Source: Hyphomicrobiales bacterium
GTDB taxonomy: Bacteria > Pseudomonadota > Alphaproteobacteria > Rhizobiales > Devosiaceae
Direction: 5' to 3'
DNA: 64,000 bases
NCBI GenBank assembly: GCA_004144345.1
Contig: SEEL01000003.1
Location: 62,001 to 126,000 of the forward strand
The position numbers and the translations under genes are program-made. Positions 17,837-25,689 of the stretch are shown here, in pieces; within the stretch, counting starts at the first letter, position 1; each line of letters opens with the position of its first letter. The notes under the pieces are model-generated. The model saw only the letters and a list, made by a program, of their open reading frames with translations. It ran no database searches and was not told the origin of the DNA.

Positions 17837-19194
17837 GCGACCATGGAGTCCAGCGGCGGAGCTAGTGCGCCCTTTGCGGATCGCAGCCGACAGTGGTGAC
17901 CCGTCTTCGCAAGGAACGCTTCTGACATGCTTTTCCTTAGGTCAAATTCATGCGCTGCCTGAACAACGAAGGAATCGTGTATAGGCAGTATCGGGATTCC
18001 CCGTGTGGCAAATGATGACATCACCATGTCGGCGATATCTGAGTCCTTGCGTTGAAGTCTCAAGCCGCATCCTGATCCGAGGAAGACTGCTAAGGGACCA
18101 AAGTGCTGCTTAACCCCTCCGACAAACTGATGCCATGTCATGCCAGCCTCTACTGAGGAGAACTCCGGCAACTGGTCGATGTTGCTGCTTCCGGCATTGA
18201 GCAAAGCGTTGAATGTCTTCTTGATCAGAGGGCGCGATCCGCAGGATGCGACGTACGGGTCGAAAGCTAGCTGAATGCCAAGTTCCGCGTACAGCATTGT
18301 GGGATGCATCCAGCAGTAGTCAACCTCAACGGTAGGCTTCCCGTCGATTGTTAGGTAGCGACGATACCCCTCGGGACAGTTCTGGTACGCGGCGCCATAA
18401 AAGCGTCCTCCATGCTGAAAGTCGACGTTGAAAACCCGGTACAATGGGTTGGCTAGGAATCCGTCAAGCTTGTACATGCGCTCCCCCATGACATCGGCCT
18501 TGAACGCAGCGGCCCGTTCCATCTCTAGCCACTGATCGTCTCGCAATGAGAGCTGAATGGTGTGCGCGCCATTGATGCGGTTGATCAGCTCAAGCGAGGC
18601 CGCCATCTCTCTCACATCTGACGTTTCTACAAACGGTAGCAGTACACGCTCCCCCTTCGCGTCACGGGCTGAACGAAGTCTGATGGGGTGTGACGACCGA
18701 CGCCTGATCGACTCTGGCCCGCTCGGCGGAGCGAGACAACGCAATGCACTTGTTGGCCAAACCGAGGCACTTCTACGAAAGGACGAGCTCCTCGATGAGC
18801 GGCCACGATCAAGGATGAGTAGCCCCTCTGCTTCTAGGAACTGAATAACTCTTGTGGCCGCATTGAAGGTGACGAAGGGACCTAGGAAATGACGGTGCTT
18901 GGCGTACCAGCTTCGGTTCATCGAAAGGGAGATACGATACACGCGACTCGAACCGACAGCCTCAAGCAGATTTGCAAGCACAGCGCCAAACGTATGCGAA
19001 AGCGCTTCGGCAAAAGATGACCTGTGGGGTTTTGCACTTGATATCATCTTGCACAAAAGGCCACCTGAAAAAGGCGTGACCGGCGCGTTCAATAGCCAGT
19101 CAATGCGATGCTCGCGCTCTGGACGTACGGCATCTGAAACACTCATTAGAATGGTACTCTGGATCTCGGCCAAACACGCAGTCTCACTCTGCAC
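17833..19194 (-). CDS. Uncharacterised protein with polymerase-palm-like motifs (family A / T7 RNA polymerase-like) and N-terminal winged helix
   Basis: A 453-residue protein I cannot assign to a named family. Residues about 90-130 (SLSMNRSW, then FVTFNAATRVIQFLEAEGLL) look like a winged helix of replication-initiator type. The C-terminal half has FNVDFQHGGRFYGAAYQN (about 255-272), then VEVDYCWMHPTMLY (289-302), RPLIKKTFNALLNA (321-334) and PILPIHDSFVV (401-411). These resemble motif A (D292), motif B (R321, K325/K326) and motif C (HDS, 406-408) of single-subunit polymerases. Family and activity are inference. The start is uncertain: GTG at 19194 or ATG at 19146, neither with a good ribosome site. 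Confidence 0.8.
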   Translation of the reverse strand: MQSETACLAEIQSTILMSVSDAVRPEREHRIDWLLNAPVTPFSGGLLCKMISSAKPHRSSFAEALSHTFGAVLANLLEAVGSSRVYRISLSMNRSWYAKHRHFLGPFVTFNAATRVIQFLEAEGLLILDRGRSSRSSSFRRSASVWPTSALRCLAPPSGPESIRRRSSHPIRLRSARDAKGERVLLPFVETSDVREMAASLELINRINGAHTIQLSLRDDQWLEMERAAAFKADVMGERMYKLDGFLANPLYRVFNVDFQHGGRFYGAAYQNCPEGYRRYLTIDGKPTVEVDYCWMHPTMLYAELGIQLAFDPYVASCGSRPLIKKTFNALLNAGSSNIDQLPEFSSVEAGMTWHQFVGGVKQHFGPLAVFLGSGCGLRLQRKDSDIADMVMSSFATRGIPILPIHDSFVVQAAHEFDLRKSMSEAFLAKTGHHCRLRSAKGALAPPLDSMVA

Positions 19195-19277
19195 TTGTGC
19201 CGACAGTAAGAAGGGAGTTGGAAGGCCGAGAAGGCTCCTCCAACCCCCTGCGTAACAAGATCGGTCAGTAAGAGCGG

Positions 19278-19784
19278 TTATGCGACCTCGCTCGCAAAGA
19301 GGTCTTTCCCGTCAAACTTGCGAATAGGCTTTGCGAAGCACCAGGGCGGAAGCGTGGAGCGACGCGGCCCTAGCTCCCAAATCTCAAACTTGTCGAGGCG
19401 CGCTGCCGTGGGGTTGATGCTGACGATGCGCTGCATGCCATCTACAATAGACCTTAGCTGCATCCTGCTGATATCGCCGCTCCAAAGGGACGTTCCAGCG
19501 TCTCTCAGTCCGTTCCTCTCCAAGAGTCCTTCAATGGTGTTACGCAAAGTCTTCTTCTTTGTGTGACCGTCGAGAATGCGCGTAGCAATGATCACAGGTG
19601 ATAGCTCTGCCTGATCGCAGAGATCCATTAGGTAGTCCAAAAGAAATATCCCTAGATAGTCATGCGGGGAGAACGGATGCGAAAAAAACACAGGTAGTCC
19701 CTGTGCACGTAGTCGTTGGCCGCCGTTACCCAGCCAAATCCCCGTTGACTTTGAGAAGGTACGTGATTCTGCGGGGCGCGTCAA
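19278..19784 (-). CDS. Hypothetical protein upstream of the polymerase-like gene
   Basis: A soluble protein of up to 168 residues with no recognised domain. Features include GIFLLDYLMDLCDQAELSPVI, a basic segment GHTKKKTLRNTI, and a C-terminal WELGPRRSTLPPWCFAKPIR. It ends 83 bases before the polymerase-like gene on the same strand, so co-transcription is likely and a functional pairing possible. The only start giving the full frame is TTG at 19784, without a ribosome site. A later start would shorten it by some 30-60 residues. Confidence 0.6.
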   Translation of the reverse strand: MTRPAESRTFSKSTGIWLGNGGQRLRAQGLPVFFSHPFSPHDYLGIFLLDYLMDLCDQAELSPVIIATRILDGHTKKKTLRNTIEGLLERNGLRDAGTSLWSGDISRMQLRSIVDGMQRIVSINPTAARLDKFEIWELGPRRSTLPPWCFAKPIRKFDGKDLFASEVA

Positions 19785-20180
19785 TAAATAAAGAACGTTA
19801 CTCTATAAATGTTCGCGCATGTCCTTAGTCCCATTTCTCTGTTGTCCTGTGACGCTTGGACTGTAAGGTCTCCTCGTGTCATTAGCATTGGAGACAAGCG
19901 CACCAGTGCCATCAGTCATGAAGTCCCCATTAGGCAACCAAGGACACCAGAGAACATACACCCACATCTCCCATATATAGGATCTCTAGAATAACGGTAT
20001 GGTGCCGTCTCCAGCTGGTACGCTCGCTGCCCCTTCTCTATTGTACCTTGTGTAAATCATACCCAGACAGCACCCATTCGTGCCCTCTAGTGCCAAACCA
20101 CAGGTCAGACAGCTGTGCATGTAAAGTCCACAGAGACCTTGTTGAGCGTGTCGGGGGGCGCACTACACGTACGGCATCTC
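19785..20180. other. Island non-coding region between integrase and cargo
   Basis: About 400 bases of mixed composition, with AT-rich stretches near 19781-19810 (tcaataaataaagaacgtta) and 19970-19997. A possible plus-strand frame at 19809-19994 has no family features or ribosome site. The AT-rich part just right of 19784 is the likely promoter region for the two minus-strand genes to its left. Nothing else is recognised. Confidence 0.45.
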
Positions 20181-21164
20181 CTACCAGCGGCTGCTTTCGA
20201 GCTTCCCCGCAATGCGCTGAACGTCAGGATGTGAGTACCTACCCAGCTGTGACAGTGTGCGGTGGCCGCTGACCAGCTGAGCCTCCGGTACGGTCAGCCC
20301 CATCTCAAAAAGTCGGCTGATCGCTTCGTGTCTCAAGTCATGAAAGCGGAACGTCACTCCGGAGCTCTTCCGTGCCCTGGCAAAGGCCAGCTTGAATGCG
20401 ACCAAAGTGATCTGCACTACCGGTCCCTCCCGATGGGGCAGGCTGCCTAGCACCGTCATAGCTTGAGGAGAGAGGGGTACCATGCGCGGGTGCCCGTTCT
20501 TGGCGGACCTAATCAAAAGCCGTCTCGCACCTAGGTCGATGTCTGACCAATCCAAACGGAGGATCTCGCCGCGCCTCATGCAAGTGGAGATTGCCAACTC
20601 CAAGGAAATCCTGAGCGCTGGATTCTTCAGACGCCTGCTGGCTTCGCATATCCTCTCAAATTCGCTCTCGGAAATGCGCGCGACCGGTTTGATGGCAACC
20701 TTCGGCATTCGGATGCGCCTGATATCGTCGAGCTTCACGGGCCAGCCCCACTCCTGCTTGGCCACCTTCAACGCATGCAGTAGCAACCTCAGATGCCGAA
20801 CCACCGAACTTGGTTTTGAGACTTTAAGTCTGGCGTCTCGATAGGCAGCCACATCGGTGGTCGAAAGCAGATGCAGAGGCTTGGAGGCCATTGGGTCACG
20901 GCGCATCACCCGTATCATGAAGTCTTCGCTGCTGTCGGACTCGCGCCCCTGCACCACTTCCTTTTCATAGCGCTGCAGGACGTCATCCAGAGAGTACGTG
21001 CAATTGCCCTGCTTAGGAACGTCGCTTGCCTCGGCGGCCAACTCGGCAGAGCGCGCCCATGCCGCTGCGTCTGCCTTGAGGGTAAAAGTTCGGGTGACTG
21101 CATGCTCGCCGGTCCTTCTGATTTGGACCTGCCATTTGCCGTTTCGCTTACGGAACGTCGCCAT
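20181..21164 (-). CDS. Tyrosine recombinase (phage-type integrase)
   Basis: A 327-residue site-specific recombinase that would integrate and excise the island. The N-terminal MATFRKRNGKWQVQIRRTG is the arm-type DNA-binding domain and the middle is a core-binding domain. The catalytic set is visible: R197 (TCMRRGEIL), K222 (SAKNG), H275-x-x-R278 (FHDLRHEA), H301 (SGHRTL) and the nucleophile Y310 (GRYSHPD). All residues are present, so the enzyme should be active. It lies 77 bases from tRNA-Thr, the usual position next to an attachment site. Confidence 0.94.
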   Translation of the reverse strand: MATFRKRNGKWQVQIRRTGEHAVTRTFTLKADAAAWARSAELAAEASDVPKQGNCTYSLDDVLQRYEKEVVQGRESDSSEDFMIRVMRRDPMASKPLHLLSTTDVAAYRDARLKVSKPSSVVRHLRLLLHALKVAKQEWGWPVKLDDIRRIRMPKVAIKPVARISESEFERICEASRRLKNPALRISLELAISTCMRRGEILRLDWSDIDLGARRLLIRSAKNGHPRMVPLSPQAMTVLGSLPHREGPVVQITLVAFKLAFARARKSSGVTFRFHDLRHEAISRLFEMGLTVPEAQLVSGHRTLSQLGRYSHPDVQRIAGKLESSRW

Positions 21165-21241
21165 TCTTGAATCGCCTGTGACTGGTTTGTGACCAGAGGC
21201 GGCTTCAGACTAGGGCTTTTTCGCTAAGTGCTTGAAATTGC

Positions 21242-21317
21242 TGGTGCCGCTTAGGTGACTCGAACACCTGACCCCATCATTACGAATGATGTGCTCTACC
21301 AACTGAGCTAAAGCGGC
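21242..21317 (-). tRNA. tRNA-Thr (anticodon CGT)
   Basis: On the minus strand the acceptor GCCGCTT pairs with AAGCGGC, followed by A and CCA. The anticodon stem CATCA/TGATG holds loop TTCGTAA, giving anticodon CGT. The D-arm TAGCTCAGTTGGTAGAGCA and T-loop TTCGAGT are canonical. It is 76 nt with CCA. Its 3' end faces the integrase gene, a common arrangement for island insertion sites, but I find no copy of its 3' end at the other edge of the island. Confidence 0.95.
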
Positions 21318-21351
21318 GCCGGGGCCGCTGGGGCCCGTAAGCGGGGGTCTT

Positions 21352-22749
21352 TTACTGGGCACCCGTGGCGGGTGCAAGCGAAGTTTGGGGGGGCGTTGCC
21401 GGTGTCGCGGGAATAGGGGCCGGCAGGCGGCCCTCCGCCCTCCCGCCAGCGTCGGCGCGGGGCGACGAGGCGCTGAGCGGCACGCGCCATTCGAAGGCAT
21501 CGAGCGCCCCGGTTACCGGCGAGACCGGTTCCCATTCGTCGGCGGTGATGCCATCGGCAATCCACACCGGATCGGCCGGCGCGCGAACGGCGCGGGACAG
21601 CCATTCGCGGGCCTTGCCCTGGTCGGCGTTCTGGCCTTCCTCGATCTCGGCCATCAACAGGCACACCGCCTGCGTCGGTTCATTGCCCACAAAAGCGTCG
21701 AGCGCGCCGCGCGCTGTGGCCCAGTCATAGGCATCCACCGCCGCTCGGGCGAGGACGATGGCCGCTGGCCGGTTGGCGGGCGGCAGGTCGATCAGTTCGC
21801 GCACCCGCTTCAGCCGGTCGACCGACGACACGCCGGGCTGGGCGTTGGCATAGAGCGTTGCCAGATGCGGATGCGAGGTGGCGCGCCAGACGCGGCGCAG
21901 GAGGCTCATGGCCTTCCGCACTTCGCCCCGGTTGGACTGGATACGCGCCGCGATCAGCGCCGCCGGCACGAAATCGGGCACCAGCTTCAGCGCCACCAGC
22001 GCATGGTCGAGGGCGCCGAGCGGATTGGTGTCCCCCTGTTCGCGGGCGATGGCGGTTTCGAGCACGGCCTGGCGCCGCCGCTTGCTCATCTTTTCGTCGC
22101 GGGTCACCGCGGTTTCGGCGGCGACGCGCGACAGCGCGACGTCCCACTGGCCGCGCCGCGTCAGATCGGCGAGCACGGCATCCGACGCCCAGCGCGTCTG
22201 CGGCGCCAGCGCCACGGCCTTCTGCGCAAAGTTCAGCGCGGCATCGACGCGGCCCTGCGTGCGCGCCTGCTCATAGAGCCCGGCCAGCGCCGCCACGGCG
22301 GTCTTCTTGTTGGAGATCAGCGCGCGGTAATGCTCGCGCGCCGATTGCATGTCGCCCAGCGCCAGATCAGAACGGGCTTCCAGTAGTTGCGCGGCATGAT
22401 TGCGCGGCAGATTGCTGCGCGCTTCGCGGGCCAGTACGCGGGCCCGGTCGGGGTCGCCGGCCTGCAGCGCCACGAAGCCATCGGACAGCGCGGCGATGCC
22501 GGCGTCGCGGCGGCGGTCGCGGTTGAGCTTGGCGAAATAGCGCGGGGCGTCGAGCACGCGCCGCAACACCGACCAGGAGATGATCACCGCGGCAATACCG
22601 CCAGCGACGACGAAGGCCGCCATGCCCAGCCGGGGCTGCATGCGATAGCCCGCGATCTCGATCGTCGCCGTGCCCGGCAGGCTCACCAGCCAGGCAATGC
22701 CCGCCGTGACCAGCAGCGAGAAGATGATCCAGGTCGCGAGGCGGATCAT
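21352..22749 (-). CDS. hemY: HemY-like tetratricopeptide membrane protein
   Basis: A 465-residue inner-membrane protein with the HemY N-terminal domain, named from its place in haem operons. Its biochemical role is not settled. Two membrane helices lie at about residues 4-24 and 42-64. They are followed by TPR-like helices (for example ALQAGDPDRARVLAREA and GDMQSAREHYRAL). The C-terminus is a proline/alanine-rich tail. The ATG at 22749 overlaps the Mic60-like stop by four bases, making it the last gene of hemC-hemD-Mic60-hemY. Confidence 0.9.
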   Translation of the reverse strand: MIRLATWIIFSLLVTAGIAWLVSLPGTATIEIAGYRMQPRLGMAAFVVAGGIAAVIISWSVLRRVLDAPRYFAKLNRDRRRDAGIAALSDGFVALQAGDPDRARVLAREARSNLPRNHAAQLLEARSDLALGDMQSAREHYRALISNKKTAVAALAGLYEQARTQGRVDAALNFAQKAVALAPQTRWASDAVLADLTRRGQWDVALSRVAAETAVTRDEKMSKRRRQAVLETAIAREQGDTNPLGALDHALVALKLVPDFVPAALIAARIQSNRGEVRKAMSLLRRVWRATSHPHLATLYANAQPGVSSVDRLKRVRELIDLPPANRPAAIVLARAAVDAYDWATARGALDAFVGNEPTQAVCLLMAEIEEGQNADQGKAREWLSRAVRAPADPVWIADGITADEWEPVSPVTGALDAFEWRVPLSASSPRADAGGRAEGRLPAPIPATPATPPQTSLAPATGAQ

Positions 22750-23948
22750 GGGGCGGCCGTCTCCGTCAGGGCGCGGGCGCGTAGTTCGGCGACGAGCGTA
22801 TCGGCTTCGGCATGGACGCGGATATCGGCCGCGACCAGTGCCGCGGCGTCACGCATCTTCTGCGGCAATTGGTTGAGCAGCGTCGAGGCCGTGGAATAGT
22901 CGCGTCGCGCCATGGCGGCTTCGAGCCGCGACACGAGCGCTTCGGGGCTGTCGCCTTCCATTTCCTCAATGGGGCGCAGGGCCAAGAGGCCCTTGGCCCA
23001 GTCGACGGCGTTCTGCGTCCAGTCCGCGTTGCTGGTTTCGCGCGCCGCGAGAACATCTGGCACCACATCGGCGAAGCGGCGGAGCAGTGCATCGGGCCGC
23101 TCCAGGCCGGTCGCCGCAGCCGTCGAGAGCGTCTCGGGCACGGCAAAGCTCGGCAGTACCGAGCGCAGGCTGTCGAGTTCCTGCTGGAACGGCTTTCCAG
23201 TGATGAAGGCGCTTTCGAGCCCGGAGAGGATCAGCGGCAGCTTCAGCGCCGGACCGACCTCATTGGGCAGCGCGCTGTCGATATGCGCCGTCAGCGTCTG
23301 GCGCGCCGCTTCGAGATCGGTGCGCAGCGCCGTGACGGTCGAGTCGACACCATTGAGGCGCGTGGTGAGGCTGGTGATGCCGGTTTCGAGGCTGGCGATC
23401 GACTGGGCGATGGCCGAGGCGTCGGCGCCCGAAGCACCGGCGCCGATGGCGTCGATCTGCGCCTTGAGCGTGCGCAGTTCGTCCTGCAGCGGCGCCAGAT
23501 CCACCGGCGGCTGCGCGGTGGGGATCGAGGCTTCGACATCCGCAATCGACTGGTTCACCGCGGCAAGGCCGCTATCGAGCTGCGCGATGGTGGCATCGAG
23601 CGAGATCTGGGTGCGGGCCGCCGATTGCTGCAGCTCGGTCAGGCCCGACGACAGCGCCTCGAGCCGCTCGCCCTGCGCCGTCACTTCCGGCTGCAGATCG
23701 GGCGTCGTCACCCGGCTCGGTAGCGGCAGCGCATTGGCCAGCAGATAGGTCAGGATCGTGCCCAGCACGGCGCCGCCTACCGCTGCGCCGCCGAGCAACG
23801 GCCAGCTGGTGTCACCAAAGCCGGTGCGCCCGGCCCGGCGCGGCGGCGCGCTGTCGGCGGCGCTGCGCTCTTCCGGCTTGGCATTGGCATTGCGCGCCGT
23901 GAGGTCGATCACCGGCGGCTGTACGGGACCCGTGGAGCGGTCAGCCAT
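22746..23948 (-). CDS. Bacterial mitofilin (Mic60-like) membrane protein
   Basis: A protein of about 400 residues. It has a proline-rich cytoplasmic N-terminus, one membrane helix (about 45-70, PLLGGAAVGGAVLGTILTYL), a long heptad-like coiled coil in the periplasm and a helical C-terminal mitofilin-type domain. Its place between hemD and hemY is the known alphaproteobacterial Mic60 position. That protein is thought to shape intracytoplasmic membranes and tether to the outer membrane, by homology with mitochondrial Mic60. The ATG at 23948 is chosen because AAGGA lies eight bases upstream. The ATG nine bases earlier overlaps that site. Confidence 0.85.
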   Translation of the reverse strand: MADRSTGPVQPPVIDLTARNANAKPEERSAADSAPPRRAGRTGFGDTSWPLLGGAAVGGAVLGTILTYLLANALPLPSRVTTPDLQPEVTAQGERLEALSSGLTELQQSAARTQISLDATIAQLDSGLAAVNQSIADVEASIPTAQPPVDLAPLQDELRTLKAQIDAIGAGASGADASAIAQSIASLETGITSLTTRLNGVDSTVTALRTDLEAARQTLTAHIDSALPNEVGPALKLPLILSGLESAFITGKPFQQELDSLRSVLPSFAVPETLSTAAATGLERPDALLRRFADVVPDVLAARETSNADWTQNAVDWAKGLLALRPIEEMEGDSPEALVSRLEAAMARRDYSTASTLLNQLPQKMRDAAALVAADIRVHAEADTLVAELRARALTETAAP

Positions 23949-23960
23949 TGCAGACATCCT

Positions 23961-24686
23961 TCATTGCCCGATCATGCCCATCTTTTGGTCGCGCGCGAAA
24001 GAGAGGGCCAGGGCCATCATCGCGCCCTCGCTCGGATGTTCGGCGAGGCTCACCCGCACGAAATGGGCAGCGATCAGCGGTTCGGCAATCGCTTCCGACA
24101 TGCACAGCATGCCCAGCTTCGATTTGTTGCGCAGATTGCCGGCGAGCCCGGCGAAGGTTTCGGCCGTGCGGCGCGAATAGAACAGCGCCGCGTCGAGCGG
24201 CTCGGCCGCCAGATCGCGGCTGAATTGCCGCGCCGGGTTCATGCTGTAGACCGGCGTGGTGATGACCATGATGCCGTGCGGCGCCAGCGCCTTGCCCAGA
24301 TCGCCCGATTGGTGGCGGGCGGCAGGATAGAGCACCGGCCCGGCAAGTCCGGTCCGCGCAAGCAGCGCCACCAGATCGCCAAAGCTGCCATCGGCGCTGG
24401 TCACCTGCGCAAAGCCATAGTGTCGCGCCACCGCGGCGGTGCGGTCGCCCACTGTGTAGACCGGCAAATTCCTGAGGCGCGGCAGCTCGCCGCGGTCATG
24501 CAGGGCCCGCAGCGCATTGGCGCTGGTCACCGCGAGGGCGGCAAAGCCGCCGGCGGCGGGGAGGGTGGTGGTCAGGATCTCGGCGATCAGCAACGGTTCC
24601 ACCAGCGCGTCGATATCGAGCGCAGCAAGCCGCGCCGCGGTCTCGCTCGCGTCGGGTTCGGGCCGTGTCACGAGCATTCTGACCAT
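23961..24686 (-). CDS. hemD: Uroporphyrinogen-III synthase
   Basis: A 241-residue cytosolic enzyme that closes hydroxymethylbilane, the HemC product, to uroporphyrinogen III. The opening MLVTRPEPDASETAARL, the segment ALAVTSANALRAL and the later ALFYSRRTAETFA are typical of this poorly conserved two-domain family. The hemC gene lies eight bases upstream on the same strand. The start could be ATG 24686 or ATG 24677, three codons later. Confidence 0.9.
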   Translation of the reverse strand: MVRMLVTRPEPDASETAARLAALDIDALVEPLLIAEILTTTLPAAGGFAALAVTSANALRALHDRGELPRLRNLPVYTVGDRTAAVARHYGFAQVTSADGSFGDLVALLARTGLAGPVLYPAARHQSGDLGKALAPHGIMVITTPVYSMNPARQFSRDLAAEPLDAALFYSRRTAETFAGLAGNLRNKSKLGMLCMSEAIAEPLIAAHFVRVSLAEHPSEGAMMALALSFARDQKMGMIGQ

Positions 24687-24694
24687 GGCGCTTT

Positions 24695-25630
24695 CTATGC
24701 CGGGAACAGTTTTAGGAAGTCTGAACCGGCCTTGTCGCGGAGGATTCGGCCGAGTTCGTGGCCAATGTCATTGGCTGATGCCAGCAGGCCGGAATGGCTG
24801 GCGTCGATGCTGATCGCGCCATCGGGCGACAGGATTTCGCCCTTGAGGTGGAGCGTGCCACCGTCGATCCGGCTGCGCGCGCCGATCGCCGTGCGGCAGG
24901 AGCCGTCGAGTTCGCGCAGCAGGCCGCGTTCGGCGGTCACGGTGATGTTGGTCGCGGCGTGGTTCAGCGGGGCGACCAGTTCGACCGTCCGCGCGTCATT
25001 GGCCATGATCTCGATGCCGATGGCACCCTGGGCCGGGGCCGGCAGGAACAGTTCGGGGTCGAAATAGGCGGTGATTTCGCTTTGCCGGCCGAGCCGGTTG
25101 AGCCCGGCCACCGCCAGCTGCGTGGCGTCGGCGACGCCCTCGGCGAGCTTGCGCAGCCTGGTGTCGATATTGCCGCGGAACGGCACGATCTGGAGGTCGG
25201 GCCGGGCGCGCAGCATTTGCGAGGCGCGGCGCAGCGAGGACGAGCCGAACCTGGCGCCCTGCGGCAATTCGTCAAGCGACTTGACTGTGAGCGACAGGAA
25301 AGCGTCCCGAATGTCCTCTCGTTCGAGGAAAACCGGCATCACCATGCCGTCGGGCAGGGTGGTCGCCATGTCCTTGGACGAATGGACGCCCAGATCCACC
25401 TCGCCGGCCGCCAGCGCCGCCTCGATTTCGCGCGAGAACAGGCCCTTGCCGCCCACTTCGCTCAGGGGGACATCGGTCAGCCGGTCGCCCGAGGTGGTGA
25501 TGGTGCGGATTTCGATCGATTCGGGCGGCACGCCATGGGCTTCGGACAGGAGGCGTTGCACCAGGCGGGCCTGGTAAAGGGCCAGCATGGAGCCGCGGGT
25601 GCCGATGCGGAGGAAGGGGGAAGATTGCAA
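24695..25630 (-). CDS. hemC: Hydroxymethylbilane synthase (porphobilinogen deaminase)
   Basis: A 311-residue enzyme that joins four porphobilinogens using a dipyrromethane cofactor. It begins FLRIGTRGSMLALYQARLVQ and contains TTSGDR, SSKDMATTLPDG with the catalytic Asp region, and RRASQMLRARPDL. A GSCRTAIGA segment near residue 236 carries the cofactor cysteine. A TTG start at 25630 gives the normal N-terminus MQSSPFLRIG. The longer in-frame start at 25690 adds 20 unlikely residues. It is divergent from tsaD. Confidence 0.93.
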   Translation of the reverse strand: MQSSPFLRIGTRGSMLALYQARLVQRLLSEAHGVPPESIEIRTITTSGDRLTDVPLSEVGGKGLFSREIEAALAAGEVDLGVHSSKDMATTLPDGMVMPVFLEREDIRDAFLSLTVKSLDELPQGARFGSSSLRRASQMLRARPDLQIVPFRGNIDTRLRKLAEGVADATQLAVAGLNRLGRQSEITAYFDPELFLPAPAQGAIGIEIMANDARTVELVAPLNHAATNITVTAERGLLRELDGSCRTAIGARSRIDGGTLHLKGEILSPDGAISIDASHSGLLASANDIGHELGRILRDKAGSDFLKLFPA

Positions 25631-25689
25631 AGCGGGTCTGTCCCTTGTAGCGAGTGGGCCCGCTCTAACCCTTGGAGACGACCCGCGCA

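Larger units (their letters stand above)
11594..21241. mobile_element. Integrated accessory (defence) island with R-M, SIR2-HerA-KTSC, polymerase-like gene and tyrosine recombinase
   Basis: Between tRNA-Val and tRNA-Thr the base composition is visibly lower in GC and the codon choice is more even than in the flanks. The cargo is almost wholly defence or unknown: a type II restriction-modification pair, SIR2-HerA with a KTSC gene, and a polymerase-like protein with a small partner. A tyrosine recombinase lies at the right end, pointing into the island. The left edge is the tRNA-Val 3' fragment. The right edge is not resolved, because I find no long copy of the same block next to the recombinase. 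It must lie between the integrase start (21164) and tRNA-Thr (21242). No conjugation or replication genes are seen. Confidence 0.8.

Noticed and set aside
19809-19994. 61-codon plus-strand frame in the island gap
   Set aside because: No ribosome site and a composition like non-coding DNA. Kept as intergenic.
21242-21317. tRNA-Thr 3' end as the proven island attachment site
   Set aside because: Its position beside the integrase is suggestive, but I found no copy of its 3' end at the left edge, so I do not claim it.
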